A DNA stretch of 64,000 bases. It comes from Albifimbria verrucaria (lineage: Eukaryota; Ascomycota; Sordariomycetes; Hypocreales; Stachybotryaceae). Position numbers and translations under genes: made by a program. Positions 1 to 9,912 of this stretch are shown in pieces. How positions within the stretch are numbered: the stretch's first letter is position 1; each line of letters begins with the position of its first letter. The DNA lies in the NCBI GenBank assembly GCA_020081605.1, contig JAHREC010000021.1, positions 124,001 to 188,000 of the forward strand. The letters are read 5' to 3'. The notes below the pieces were generated by a model, which made no database searches, was not told the origin of the DNA, and saw only the letters and a list, made by a program, of their open reading frames with translations.

Positions 1-850
1 AGCCAGGCTATGAGGCTGACCATTATTATTATCGTTAGGCATCTTAACTTGAATATAATCGGTCAAAGCATCCAACGTGCCCTGTATCAGCATCGCAGGT
101 CAAAGCTGATATTAAAATGCTTTTGAATAAAACCCTATATATTGCCGAACTATGTATAAGGTTAGTGCAGGGAGTGTAAACTTTAAAGGTATAGGCTCCA
201 GCATCGAGCCTATACTGGCGTAAACTTTAGAACAAGGAAAGTATATTAAGCCTTCCAATACCATTCGCGACGGCCAGTCAAATGTTAATAATAAAAACCG
301 CACGTTAAATTCCTGCTTAAAGTGCTCTCTACCGATAAGGAGGCTACAAGAGTATTTTTATTTTATACATACTACCTGATTATTATTCTACGAGCCGGTT
401 CGTCTAAAGTGTTATATTCTATTCTTTTAGCTTGAGCTAATGTTTTAGTGGTCCAACGTAATAGCTAACCCCTGACGCTACATCCTACCATGAAACATCG
501 GAACTTGGAGACTTCCAGCCCGTGTTGGGCAGGTAATATATGCCTCCATTGTGAAGCACAGACAAACGGAGCTATATATTGCTCTTACGCATGCCGATTA
601 AACGAAGAAAATCAAGTGGGAGTGCAGATGAACTCCTCATTACCATTCATGCGCCAGGGGGCGGCTTACCAATCGAGGTTATATTGGAATTGAAGATTTA
701 TAATGAATTATTGGCTCGATCAAAATCCCTGGGTCAAGGATAATAGGGACTCTTTTAGTGGGAATTCAATTGATTCTACGATTCTTAAAAGCTCAATAGA
801 CAGCCAATGACCAAAAGCATCTTCTTCTTCTGGTGCTATCTCATAGAATG
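1..850. other. gene-free AT-rich stretch
   Basis: No open frame here has recognisable protein character. The longest plus frame (490-693, 67 codons) has no family resemblance and no convincing start context. I see nothing else beyond AT-rich sequence at the edge of the repeat-rich block that follows. Confidence 0.5.
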
Positions 851-854
851 TGCG

Positions 855-1085
855 AAGGCTCCAACACCGTACCAGTCTCCACAACGTATTAGTCAACACC
901 TTGGTACATAAAGTAACTTAGTATTGCTCTATCGATGCTAGATATATTAAGTAGATCTTCGTAGAATCACTAAATGCTGGGACTTCTATCACCAGCTAAC
1001 TTACTAGCTAGCTAAAGTCACTGATTTTTACCCGGTTGCAATTGGATCAGATCCATGTCCGGTACCTAATTGGAGCCTTCGCACA
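855..1085. repeat. diverged dispersed repeat, copy 1
   Basis: This segment aligns by eye with 18665-18895. Shared blocks, in the same order, include a tract around ggtacataaagtaac / agtacataaagtagc, a block gacttctatcaccagctaa / atacttctatcactaagca, and an end block with ggtacctaattggagccttc / cgatacttaatcgcagcctt. Many differences are transitions, as expected of an old, possibly RIP-mutated repeat. No coding frame and no clear terminal repeats are visible, so the class is unknown. Confidence 0.5.
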
Positions 1086-1189
1086 TTCAATGAGATAACG
1101 GTCTCATAGCCTGTGTAAACTGTAGATAAAAACAACACTAAGGCATTGTCTTTCCAAGCTATCTGGTTGACCTTCAAGACGGTCAGTCA

Positions 1190-1750
1190 GTCAGTCAGTC
1201 AGCTATTCATAGCTATCTCCTTAAGCGCCTTAAGGAGCCAAAAATGTCACGGACAGGGAAAATGACCAATTAAATTCGGGTAACATTGAAGGCCCAGTAA
1301 ATTAGCCGAAGATGTATGTATCAGCATTTAGCGTCGTTACCTAACACTACATTGCCATAGTCTTAGTGCTCGTAGTCTGTCTGGCTAATTGAGGATCGTT
1401 TAGATGTTACTTGTCGTATTGATACGATGACTAAGGTGTGGTGAGGCTGCTACATTTCCGGCTCCTTAGGGCGCTCAAGGAGATATATCCCCTTGAGGCC
1501 GGTAAGGCTCAGACTAAGTAGCAAACCAGTAAATTGACCAATTGGAACCGGATAAATACTAGATACATAGAAGGTCGAGTAAATTGGCGAGTGATAGATG
1601 TACCAGCATCGCCCCGCGCTACATATAGATACATCATGATGATGGCCATCAACGTGCAGTTTTGAAGTTGTTTCATGTACTAATGTATGACTAAGACCTT
1701 GTGAGGCTTCTACATAGCCTGAGCCTTACCGGCCTCAAGGGATAGATTTC
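1190..1750. repeat. diverged tandem duplication, period about 260 bp
   Basis: Two adjacent units share ordered blocks. One block is near 1262 and 1534 (gaccaatt...), one is at 1290-1345 and 1565-1620 (gtaaattagc / gtaaattggc, then gtatcagcat / taccagcatc), and one is at 1425-1486 and 1685-1748 (atgactaagg.gtggtgaggctgctacat / atgactaagaccttgtgaggcttctacat). A small palindrome of ccttaagcgccttaagg type recurs at about 1219, 1466 and 1724. At 1184-1201 there is a tcag tetranucleotide run. No coding potential is seen. Confidence 0.5.
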
Positions 1751-1791
1751 CGAGAAAACGTACAGAAAGGCCGTACCGATGGCGAAACCGG

Positions 1792-1838
1792 TGAAACAAT
1801 AGGACTAAAACTATCTACGCACCCTATATCGGCAATCT
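1792..1838 (+). repeat. 47-bp exact direct repeat, left copy
   Basis: It begins tgaaacaatagg and ends tatcggcaatct, and is identical over 47 bases to 7292-7338. The two copies bracket the LINE. The simplest reading is an unusually long target-site duplication, or a duplication made during insertion. The bases outside the 47-bp block differ at both ends. Confidence 0.7.
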
Positions 1839-2217
1839 GGTTCCAATTGCGGGAAGTCTCCTGTGTCGATTCGGTATGTTTCGCTACGGCACACTCTACA
1901 CACACACACACAGAGTCTATTACGCCCGGTGACTTGCGTCAGAAGGGCCACTATCAGCTATCTACATGTTCCCTTCTATCATCGTGTCCTAATCTCGCCA
2001 TAGCCCATGTGCTATCCACTTGTCCATTTCCTGCCGTCCCCTCTTCTGTCATCCCGTCCTACGAGTCCTCCAAATCTATCTTGCAACAGCGAGGCTGCTC
2101 AAAGTCTATTCTTTAAGTGTTCAGTATCCTATCTACAGCAACTGAAGCGACGCCTGCTGTTGGCGAGGTGAACGGTATTTAATAAGCTGGTTAGTTAGTG
2201 GAGTTGCCCCCAAGGTT

Positions 2218-5200
2218 CTAATTGACGTTTAGTCGCCCCGTCGTGATCGCAAATTTGATCGCTGCCCTTACTGCACGCAGATCCGGTGTCCAATCGTCCC
2301 CGTCAGTTGCGGCTTTTCCTCCAAGAAAGTAGGACAAATTCCCCATATATGTGCTGGTAGCTTGCCGCAATATCATGCGTTGTGCTGTCCATCTTATGCA
2401 GGTGAATAGGAAGTGTTCAATCGTTTCTGGTGCGCATCCGCAGGCACATTGCACGGACGCCGCCGCTCGGATTCGATGAAGGTATGTGTTCAGTCTGGCC
2501 ATGCCTGTCCTCATCTGAGCAAGTACGCTTGCCTCCCTTCGGGTAAGCGAGTCATATAGCTTCTTCGTGTGCTTTCCGGGTAGAGCCTTGTCAATTCTCT
2601 TAGAGAACTTGCCGACCTTTTCCGGTAGGGTGTTGTTGGCCGGTAAGCTTGATTTTGCCAAGTTCAGAGTCGTTGACCGTGTCGCCGGGAACTGTGCCTG
2701 TGGCACGGAACCTTCTTTGGTCATCCTTCGTGCTTCTTCTTTTGCCCTGTGCAGCAATTCATTCTCATCATCGGATGGGAGCCATCGAATGGATATCTTG
2801 TTTCCCGCTCTTTCAATGTTTCTATTGCATCATATGTGCACCGAATGTACTCCTGCCCCGCCGGTTGTCGAGGTTGTAGGATCGTAAGCATCGCGCCCTT
2901 GTTGCGTGTATAGAGGATGATGTGGTGGTTACAAATTTCTGGTAACATCCTTCGTGTCACGTATGCTATTGCCGCCAACTCTCCGGTATGTGGATTCTGC
3001 TCCGTCCCCATGCCAAGGGTGAAGGCGAACGCTTCATCTCTCGAAACATCCCTCAGATGGCGTGGGAACTGCACCACCCTCCGACGCCTACTACACCGTT
3101 CCTACAGGAGCTGCTGACTGCCACGCCTACAACTCGACGTGGGTCTGTAAGCGGAGTTCTCCCTCTCTCTAGCTCCTCAGGCACCGCTGGTACTCTTTCT
3201 TCCCAGGGTGCTAAGGTGAACGGTTGGATGGTCTCCATCTTCTCCAAAGACGTCGCATTGTAGGCAATCGCCACCCTTTGGAACGGCGATTGGTGTCCAT
3301 TTTTCCATACTCGCACAATCTTAGACGCCTCTCTCCGTAGTGGGTTGCTTTCTGGTAAGGTATGCAGCTCAACCCACAATTTCAAAGCTTTCCTCCAGTG
3401 TCGTTCCCGGACGCTGCTGATGTGGGCTTCGGCCTCGGCCACACTAGCCGCCACCGTCACGAAGGCTCCTGTGATGGCTTGTGCTCCGATCTTTTGCACT
3501 CGGTCTAGCATTTTCGCTCTCTTGTCGATGCACGCATGCCTCCAGACGTTGGATGCATAATCGACCACCGGAGCGACCGTGGCCGTGAAGAGCTGACGTG
3601 CTGTCGCGGGAGACAAGCCCTTAAGCCTCTTCAGTGTCATCGCCGCCTCGAGTCCTCTCGACGCTGCCCTCGCGATATGCTCCTTGTAGTTTAGTCGTGA
3701 ATCCATGATGAGCCCCAATACCTTGATTTGAGGTTGGGGTCGTACTTTCTGTCCTTTGATGGAAAACGATTCCGTATCGTTCTTGTGCTGGCTCTTTGTG
3801 AAGTGAATGATGGCGGTTTTATCTGCTTCAAAGGTGGCGCCGCTACGTTTCTCCCAGTCGAGTGCTTGCTCGATTATTCTCTCGATTCCTGCTCGGTTGT
3901 CTCGCGCTGTTGGCCCACACACCCAAGCCGTAAAGTCATCGACAAATGCAATCGAGCCTCCATCCCAGGCGATTCGCCGCTGTACCAAGTCGGCATTGAA
4001 GAATAAGAACAGGATGGGTGATAGAGGAGAGCCTTGCGGAAGTCCAGCCTGTGGCAGGAGCTGTGTCACTGATGCTTGTCCGTTTACCAGGATGTTGGCC
4101 GTGCGTTGAGAGCAGAAGGCATCTACCCAGCGGACAATCCCTTCGGGTATACCTCTCGCCCTCATCCTTTGCAGCAACCTATCTTTGAAGACGCCGTTGT
4201 ATGCTCCTTGACATCAAAGCTGATTAGACTGAGTACTCGTTTTGCCCGCCAGGCGTAGCATATCTGTTCTTGAAGTAACATGAGCGCTTGCTCCGCTGAT
4301 CGCTGTTTACGAGCTCCGAAATGGTTTGCTGGCAGCAGACCATATGTCTCTGCCGCATAGGATATCCTCTCCGCCACCGCTGATTCGAGGACTTTGCCTA
4401 GAGTGGACAATAGCGAGATCGGCCGCCACGCTTTTGCGATGGTGTAGTCTGCTTTGCCCGGCTTCCTTAGTGGTATTATCTTGGCATGCCGCCACTGTGA
4501 CGGTAGCTCTCCTCTCTCCAACGACAGTTGAAAGATCGCCATGACCCAGTGCTTGACCACCGGCCACACTTGTTTCCACACCACCGCAGGCAATCCATCT
4601 TCTCCCGGGGCCTTCCATGATTTTGTCTTGAAGAGCTGCCGTTCGACTTCCTCCAACGTGATGGCAGGCATCGGCACTGCCGACCCTCGCTGTGGTCTCG
4701 AGCCCTCATCCTCGATATTGGCTGGAAGAGGAGGAAAGAATATGGTTAGCAGTTCTTGAGCTTGCTCTGCTACGTTGCTTGTCTGCGATCCGTCTGCTCT
4801 CTTCAGTTGTGGCACCCTGCCAAAAGCCGAACTGTCGCCCGACTTCATGTACTTGGCTGCTTTCCAGATGTTGTCATTGTCGGCGAGAAACCCTTCCCAA
4901 TGAGCTTTCTTTTGTTGTCGGATGGCATCATGGTATTGCTTCGCTGCACCCTTGGCTTTCTCTTCCATCTCGCTGTCTCGAGATCCTGACCGTCTGCAGG
5001 CCCTTGCCTGGTTCCTCCAGTACGTATGTATTTTCCGCAGCTGAGTGAGGTCGGACGTCCACCATCGCTTAGCGTACGGTGATGGTTTTGAGACCGGCGT
5101 CAGTGCGTGCACCGCCTCCGACACCACAGACGTCAGCGTATCCGTGTCTTTCTGTACATTTCCGACTATGCGGACGGTGCTTAGTGCGCCTTTGATCCTC

Positions 5201-6033
5201 TCGTTAACTTCGTGCCAGGGCGTGTTCTTCAGTAGAATTCTTGGTTGATGTTGTGGGGTTGGGACAGCAATGTCAAAGATGGTGTCAATCGTACGGTGAT
5301 CCGATCCATGGTCCGTTTCGTGAATGCCGCACCTGATCACGTTTTCAGCCAACTCCTCCGATGCTAGGACGAGGTCGATCGTCGTCTCGTAGTTTTTATC
5401 TTGACACGTCTTGGTACAGCGAGGCAGGAGACTCCTGAGGCCGAACTCGCTCATAAGGTCGATGATACGGTCCGCTTCGCCCTGCCGATCCAGGGAAACA
5501 TCATCACCACCCCACAATTGGTCGTGGCGATTAAAATCTCCGGCAATTACTACCTCGACTGGTCGATCTGCTTGGAGTCTTGTGTCAAGGATGAGTTTGC
5601 GTAGGGTACTACACATCTCCTGTAGTGCTTCCTCATCTTGCCCCGCCACGTAGACCGAGGCGACCAGGACGATCCTTTGGTCCAGTCGAATGACGGCTGC
5701 TATCAGATCGGGGAAGTCGGTATGTATTTGATCTGCTTCGAGATCCCTGTTGGCCCATAGCATGCTTCGGACCGCCCATTTCCTTTCGCTCCACGTCTGC
5801 GGTGCCATTTTCGTCCATCTATGATGCGTCATGGGTGTCGTTATGAGACGTCCACCTATTTTTCTTGCTTGCGGTTCTTGAATCGTGATTATCGCAGCAT
5901 TTTGCAGGTCCTCGTCATTCATTAAACTGTCGTATATCGTTCCCTGCTTTTTGACGTTGAGTTGTACAATCCTGAGTGAGTTAATCATGGCGGGTGGGGA
6001 AGAGCTTCCGGCAATTCCTGCTGAACGATTCAT
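2218..6033 (-). pseudogene. LINE ORF2: endonuclease, reverse transcriptase, RNase H (frameshifted)
   Basis: The N-terminus is an exonuclease/endonuclease/phosphatase domain (QLNV start, [13 protein letters not shown] and GSDHR motifs; about 6010-5260). Next comes a reverse transcriptase with a QGSPLSP block and the catalytic FVDD (about 4700-3600), then an RNase H segment with HTGELAAI (about 3030-2900). The Tad-type C-terminus has a Cys/His cluster around CACGCAPETIEHFLFTC. The frame is broken three times: near 4206, 3077 and 2773. Each break is restored by one extra base in a short G/C run (on the minus strand GGG for GG, GGGG for GGG, CCC for CC). The function would be target-primed reverse transcription in the nucleus. 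As written the protein is non-functional, but the damage is slight and the motifs are intact. Confidence 0.85.
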
Positions 6034-7243
6034 GCGGGCCTCCGCAGGGCACGAACTTCACGATCTGTTCGTCGCATGTGTTGTGGTGGTGCCCTTCTTT
6101 CGCACATCTTCCGCACATCTGGGGCTTGCGACATTGGAATGCTTTGTGTCCGATCTCCTGGTAGTTATAGCATTGCTCGGGTCGGGCTCCGCGATCAAAT
6201 GGCCCCGTATATACTGATTCGCCTTCTGCGTAGAAGAAACCCTCCTGTAGGGCCTTCCTTGCATCTGACGCTTTCTTCAGGTAGACAACCATCGATCCAT
6301 ATGCTTTGGACGTGTCGCGTTTGCTCAACCATGCCACCTTTGCTACCTGCATATCGTTTTCCCGACTGAATGTCTCAGCCGCCTCGGGTCGGATGCCATC
6401 AAACTCATCGATGACTGCCATTCGGTTGACGTTATCTACCTTGATGGGGTACAGCTCATCCCGGAGAACTCGAGCTCCACGAGGAACCTTAGTCTCTGCC
6501 ACTCGCTTGACCAGCGAGTGCTCATCTTCGTTGCGGCAGGCGATCCTGATACGGTGTTCATTCTTTTGATCCTTGGTCACAGCTCGGCATCGCCAGTTAG
6601 ACTGGCCCAGCTCGGTCCTGACTTCTGTTTCAATGAGGGTCCGGATTGCGCTCGGAGCAGCGCTGTCGCTCTCAGCATTTTCCGCTCGGGAGACATCAAT
6701 CGTACAGTAAAGGGTATCGCTCCAGTTGGATGGTCCTGTCCTGAGTGACGACAGAGGCCGCACGTTACTCGCGTTGCTGTCCGGCGGTGTGCAGGCCACT
6801 TCGGCGTACGAGGCCCTCGGGCTTGACTGGGATAGAGCTATGGTCGTGGTGAGTGCTTCCAGCTGTTCGCGTACAGTTTTGAGTTCATCTTTAGTGTCTC
6901 GAAGCTCTTGTTGCGAACTGCCCAATTGTCCATGAAGTTGGCTGATGAGTTCCCCTTGCTTCTTCGACGCGTCTTTCAGGTCCTTCAGCTCCTCGAGCAC
7001 TCTCAGCAGAAGTGCTTTTCCGGTTTCGCCATCGGTACGGCCTTTCTGTATGTTTTTGGCATGCTCAATATCAGTATCAGCTGGCGGAACTCGTATCGCA
7101 CGTGTCGTTCGCTTCTTCCCCTTCTGGGTCGGCGACGTTTCATCGCCCCAGCCTGCCTCCTTCGCCTTCACGCTCGGCTTCACCAAACGCGTCGGTCGCG
7201 TTGGCGTCGTGGGGCCGCACGTCCCACCACGATCTCCCCGCAT
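5981..7243 (-). CDS. LINE ORF1, Gag-like zinc-knuckle protein
   Basis: About 420 residues, upstream of ORF2 and overlapping it by about 50 bp in another frame, as in many LINEs. The N-terminal third is basic, followed by a coiled-coil-like stretch rich in Leu/Glu/Gln (about residues 70-150). The C-terminus carries zinc knuckles. The middle one is canonical ([14 protein letters not shown]). The first reads [14 protein letters not shown], with the second Cys replaced by Tyr, a change one G-to-A step would give. The third ([15 protein letters not shown]) lacks its first Cys. The family role is RNA binding and particle formation for retrotransposition. The start could be an upstream ATG near 7271. 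Loss of knuckle cysteines suggests it is no longer fully active. Confidence 0.8.
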   Translation of the reverse strand: MRGDRGGTCGPTTPTRPTRLVKPSVKAKEAGWGDETSPTQKGKKRTTRAIRVPPADTDIEHAKNIQKGRTDGETGKALLLRVLEELKDLKDASKKQGELISQLHGQLGSSQQELRDTKDELKTVREQLEALTTTIALSQSSPRASYAEVACTPPDSNASNVRPLSSLRTGPSNWSDTLYCTIDVSRAENAESDSAAPSAIRTLIETEVRTELGQSNWRCRAVTKDQKNEHRIRIACRNEDEHSLVKRVAETKVPRGARVLRDELYPIKVDNVNRMAVIDEFDGIRPEAAETFSRENDMQVAKVAWLSKRDTSKAYGSMVVYLKKASDARKALQEGFFYAEGESVYTGPFDRGARPEQCYNYQEIGHKAFQCRKPQMCGRCAKEGHHHNTCDEQIVKFVPCGGPHESFSRNCRKLFPTRHD

Positions 7244-7291
7244 CCGAATCGGTCATCAGATCCGCCATCTGAAACCAACCCCACAAACCAC

Positions 7292-7338
7292 TGAAACAAT
7301 AGGACTAAAACTATCTACGCACCCTATATCGGCAATCT
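7292..7338 (+). repeat. 47-bp exact direct repeat, right copy
   Basis: Identical to 1792-1838 over 47 bases and located immediately beyond the inferred 5' end of the LINE. It is consistent with a long target-site duplication. Confidence 0.7.
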
Positions 7339-7394
7339 CTGAACCCTCCGTTTGAGTCTGTAGCGTCTATATTTATACAGTTTTGGTGCATAAC

Positions 7395-8695
7395 TAGCCA
7401 AGTGGGTGACATAAGACATTGCGCACCAAAATCATACTAAAATCCCTCACGCCCACACACATACCTCCTGTCCAATTGAACAGCTAATTTACTAGCAAAT
7501 TCAGACAACTATTTCGCGCTCTACCAAGCAGTTATTCTGCCTCTCATATCAATTATATCTTGCAGCCGCTTCGGCATAGATTCTATCCACCTATTTATTG
7601 TCTCTTGCTTTAAACTATCCCAGCCTTCCTCCGTAAGATCACGAAGGGTATCTCTATCCCAATGGGCGTATTTCCGGGTATATTCCTTCGGGTATAAGCC
7701 AGCAGTTCTCAATTGAGAGAGATCCGGGCTTGAAGGGCAATTGAAGTAGTTCTTGAGGCTATGATCTTCCTTCCACGTTCGTACGGGGTTGGCTTTGCTG
7801 GGCCCGTGGCTGCTATCGCTGTTTTCTTCCAGTACGAAGCAATAGCTTTGTTCAATCCACTTGCTAACGTAGGGCTCTAATATCTCTCTTTCGTATACAG
7901 CCTGGGTTATCTTGCTGTTACTGTTGCCGGAGTTATACCAGACGAGAGGGCTCTTGAAGTTCCAGCCAATAGCCCCCAGCCGTGTAATTGCTTGAGCTGC
8001 TTATCCGTAGGCTGCTTCCGCTCTTGAAGGTTTTACGGGATTCATTCGAGTGCCTCTCTTCCTTGCAATAAGGGCTCTGCCCTGGTCTCCGTAGCCGAAG
8101 TGGTACTCGTCCGAGAATAATACATTATGCCAATCCTCCGGCTGAGGCCTTAGGGTAAGAGCCCTCTGTGCGTACGCAAGCCGGCGGTTAGCTTCAGCTT
8201 CGCTCTTGTAACTAGCTTGGGCAGCTATCCGTTTGTAAATATTATGAGAGGCCAGCCTCCGGCTAATCGTACGGCTACAGACCTCGGCGTTAACGCCGGC
8301 TTCTGTGGCTGCAGCTGTGAAAGGCAGCTCCTCTGCCTTAAAGCCTTCCTTCTCGTAAAGGTCATCTATCTTATCCAGGTCGGCTTCCTTAAGCTTCCTC
8401 TTCTGACCGCGGCTATCAGGAATGTTAAGCTTAGTGTGATACGTACGGTTGGATTCCTTATTGAGGATATAGTATCCGGAGCGGCGAGAGACCCCGAAAT
8501 AAGTAAATAGGTCAGTTTTATGAAAGGAAAGCCCTTTTGCCGTTATAAATTCAAAAGCGCTGCAAATTCGAGCCTTTTAGGCGTGCTGTGTTGTATGCCG
8601 ACCATCGCGAATGTGGTGTTGAAAGGGGTTGAAATTAGCTGTGTGTGTGGGCATGGGGATTTTGGTGTGCAATGTCTTATGTCACCCGGTTGCTA
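7395..8695 (-). mobile_element. Tc1/mariner-superfamily DNA transposon, decayed
   Basis: Terminal inverted repeats are visible. The left end reads tagccaagtgggtgacataa, continuing through gacattgcgcaccaaaatc. The right end read in reverse gives tagcaaccgggtgacataag, then acattgcacaccaaaatc. The arms run about 45-55 bp with a small internal length difference. Each arm abuts a TA (7395-7396 and 8694-8695), the target dinucleotide duplicated by this superfamily. The total of 1.3 kb is the usual Tc1/mariner length. A short extra inverted pair, ttttggtgc at 7381 with gcaccaaaa at 7423, lies around the left end. Confidence 0.85.
7521..8590 (-). pseudogene. Tc1/mariner DDE transposase, frameshifted
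   Basis: Read on the minus strand, the frames together show a fungal Tc1/mariner transposase. There is a helix-turn-helix region (about 8540-8230), the first catalytic block FSDEYHFGYG (about 8130), a GWGAIGWN-like block, and a late block with LEENSDSSHG and YFNCPSSPDLS (about 7830-7730). The tail ends QETINRWIESMPKRLQD. The block that should carry the last catalytic Glu (family pattern SPIENxW) reads SQLRTAG, because one base is missing near 7712. Another frame change follows an in-frame stop near 8010. It is not functional as written, so the copy could move only with enzyme supplied from elsewhere. Confidence 0.8.
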
Positions 8696-9130
8696 GCTTC
8701 CTCTTTATATTAAACATATGCTGAATGTAAACTGACCCCCACACAGTGTTATTTATCAGATAATGCACTGGGTACATGAACTACTTGAATTGTGACCTGG
8801 CCGAGAAACAGGCACTCTAATGTCACGGCCAATATACGCTTCACATCATCAGGAAATAGCACCACGGTGTATAACTCTCATCGTACACTTCATGATATTG
8901 TCATACATAGTACATAATGCTCGAGTTAAGCTTATCCTGCTATTGTGTGTCGCCCACCGGATTCCTCTGGCTGGCCACATAGCCTTGTAACGTGGCACAA
9001 ACCACAACCAATGAGAACAAGATGACGTGCATGGCTGCATGCCTCACAGCCTCATTACCCCTCATCCATTTCATCCACAGGAGAACGCATATCCTTATGG
9101 GCACAAACACGAGCATCTCACGCAGCTGCA

Positions 9131-9819
9131 ATGGAGATACTCGGCGTTGCCGCGAATGTGATCGCAGTTGTGGATCTTTCTGCCAAGATCTCGTCCCTTT
9201 GTGTCCAATATGGTAGGGAGGTAAAAAATGCCGCTGCCGACATCGAGGGACTGCGCAAAGAGGTTGCCAGTTTGCAGGGAGTAACCAAGGCGGTCCAGGA
9301 TTTGTCAACCAGATCAGATGGAAAGAAACTCGGCAAATCGCAGCTAGAAACGAATTTTAGCGAATGTGTGATGCTGCTGAAAACCCTCGAGCTCAAGCTC
9401 ACGCCTTGCACGGCGCGAAAGGTAATAAGCAAAATAGGCTTCACTACGCTGAAATGGCCATCTCAAAGTAAAGAAGTGGATGATCTGGTTCGCCGATTCA
9501 GCAAATATGTTCAGGCAATCGCGCACACTCTTCAAGTAGAGCAGACGTAAGACCCCGATCACCGTTGTGTATGGCGGTTTAACCCTAACAAAGACTCGTT
9601 ATAGAAGCACCCTCCTCCTTGTGGAGCGGAATACTCAGTACGGACCGACGGACAGTATTGAGGAGTTTGCCCGTGGCAGAAAGTGCATCCTGTGACTCTA
9701 GAGCCGATCAGAATTACTCTACTTGCCTGCCAAACACTTGGACAATAGAATTTGGTTCAGCCATTGATGGCCGCATTAGAACCCATAAATATTGCGCCAA
9801 AATGAATTCCCAGAAATAA
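9131..9819 (+). CDS. short SesA/NACHT_N-like domain protein (NLR N-domain without NACHT)
   Basis: Two exons, 9131-9546 and 9627-9819, joined across an 80-bp intron (donor gtaaga, acceptor gtggag), encode about 202 residues. The N-terminus MEILGVAANVIAVVDLSAKI, followed by a helical region rich in Leu/Lys and LKWPSQSKEVDDLVRRF (about residues 110-125), is the pattern of the fungal NACHT_N/SesA family. Exon 2 continues with the linker that normally leads into a NACHT domain (LPVAESASCDSRAD, then STCLPNT), then stops without a P-loop. The correct splice phase and the linker argue for a real exon. In STAND proteins this domain is the cell-death or signalling effector part. It is either a truncated NLR or a free-standing effector. 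It converges on the NLR that ends 93 bp downstream. Confidence 0.7.
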
Positions 9820-9912
9820 AGTGCTGCACTGATCTATCAACCAATTTTCCTTTTCAACCTGAGACATCTAAGAGAGTATTGGCTGGTTGAGGGATCCAAG
9901 CCTTCCAGGTGC

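Larger units (their letters stand above)
1898..7291 (-). mobile_element. Tad-like non-LTR retrotransposon (LINE)
   Basis: This is a nearly full-length LINE read on the minus strand. It has a short 5' leader, ORF1 (Gag-like, zinc knuckles), an overlapping ORF2 (endonuclease, reverse transcriptase, RNase H, C-terminal Cys/His segment) and a 3' untranslated tail ending in a (TG)n run, seen on the plus strand as (CA)n near 1898. The domain order with RNase H is that of the fungal Tad1/I-like clade. The 3' 227 bp recur alone at 15638-15865 as a 5'-truncated copy, which supports the 3' boundary. The 5' boundary is placed next to the 47-bp direct repeat. About 59 bp of unexplained sequence (1839-1897) lies between the 3' end and the left direct repeat. 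Confidence 0.85.

Noticed and set aside
490..693. 67-codon frame near the left end
   Set aside because: No domain, no relative in the window, and surrounding sequence is repeat-like; probably chance.
2567..7355. Many plus-strand frames of 60-136 codons across the LINE
   Set aside because: They lie opposite the LINE ORFs and have no family similarity; antisense shadows.
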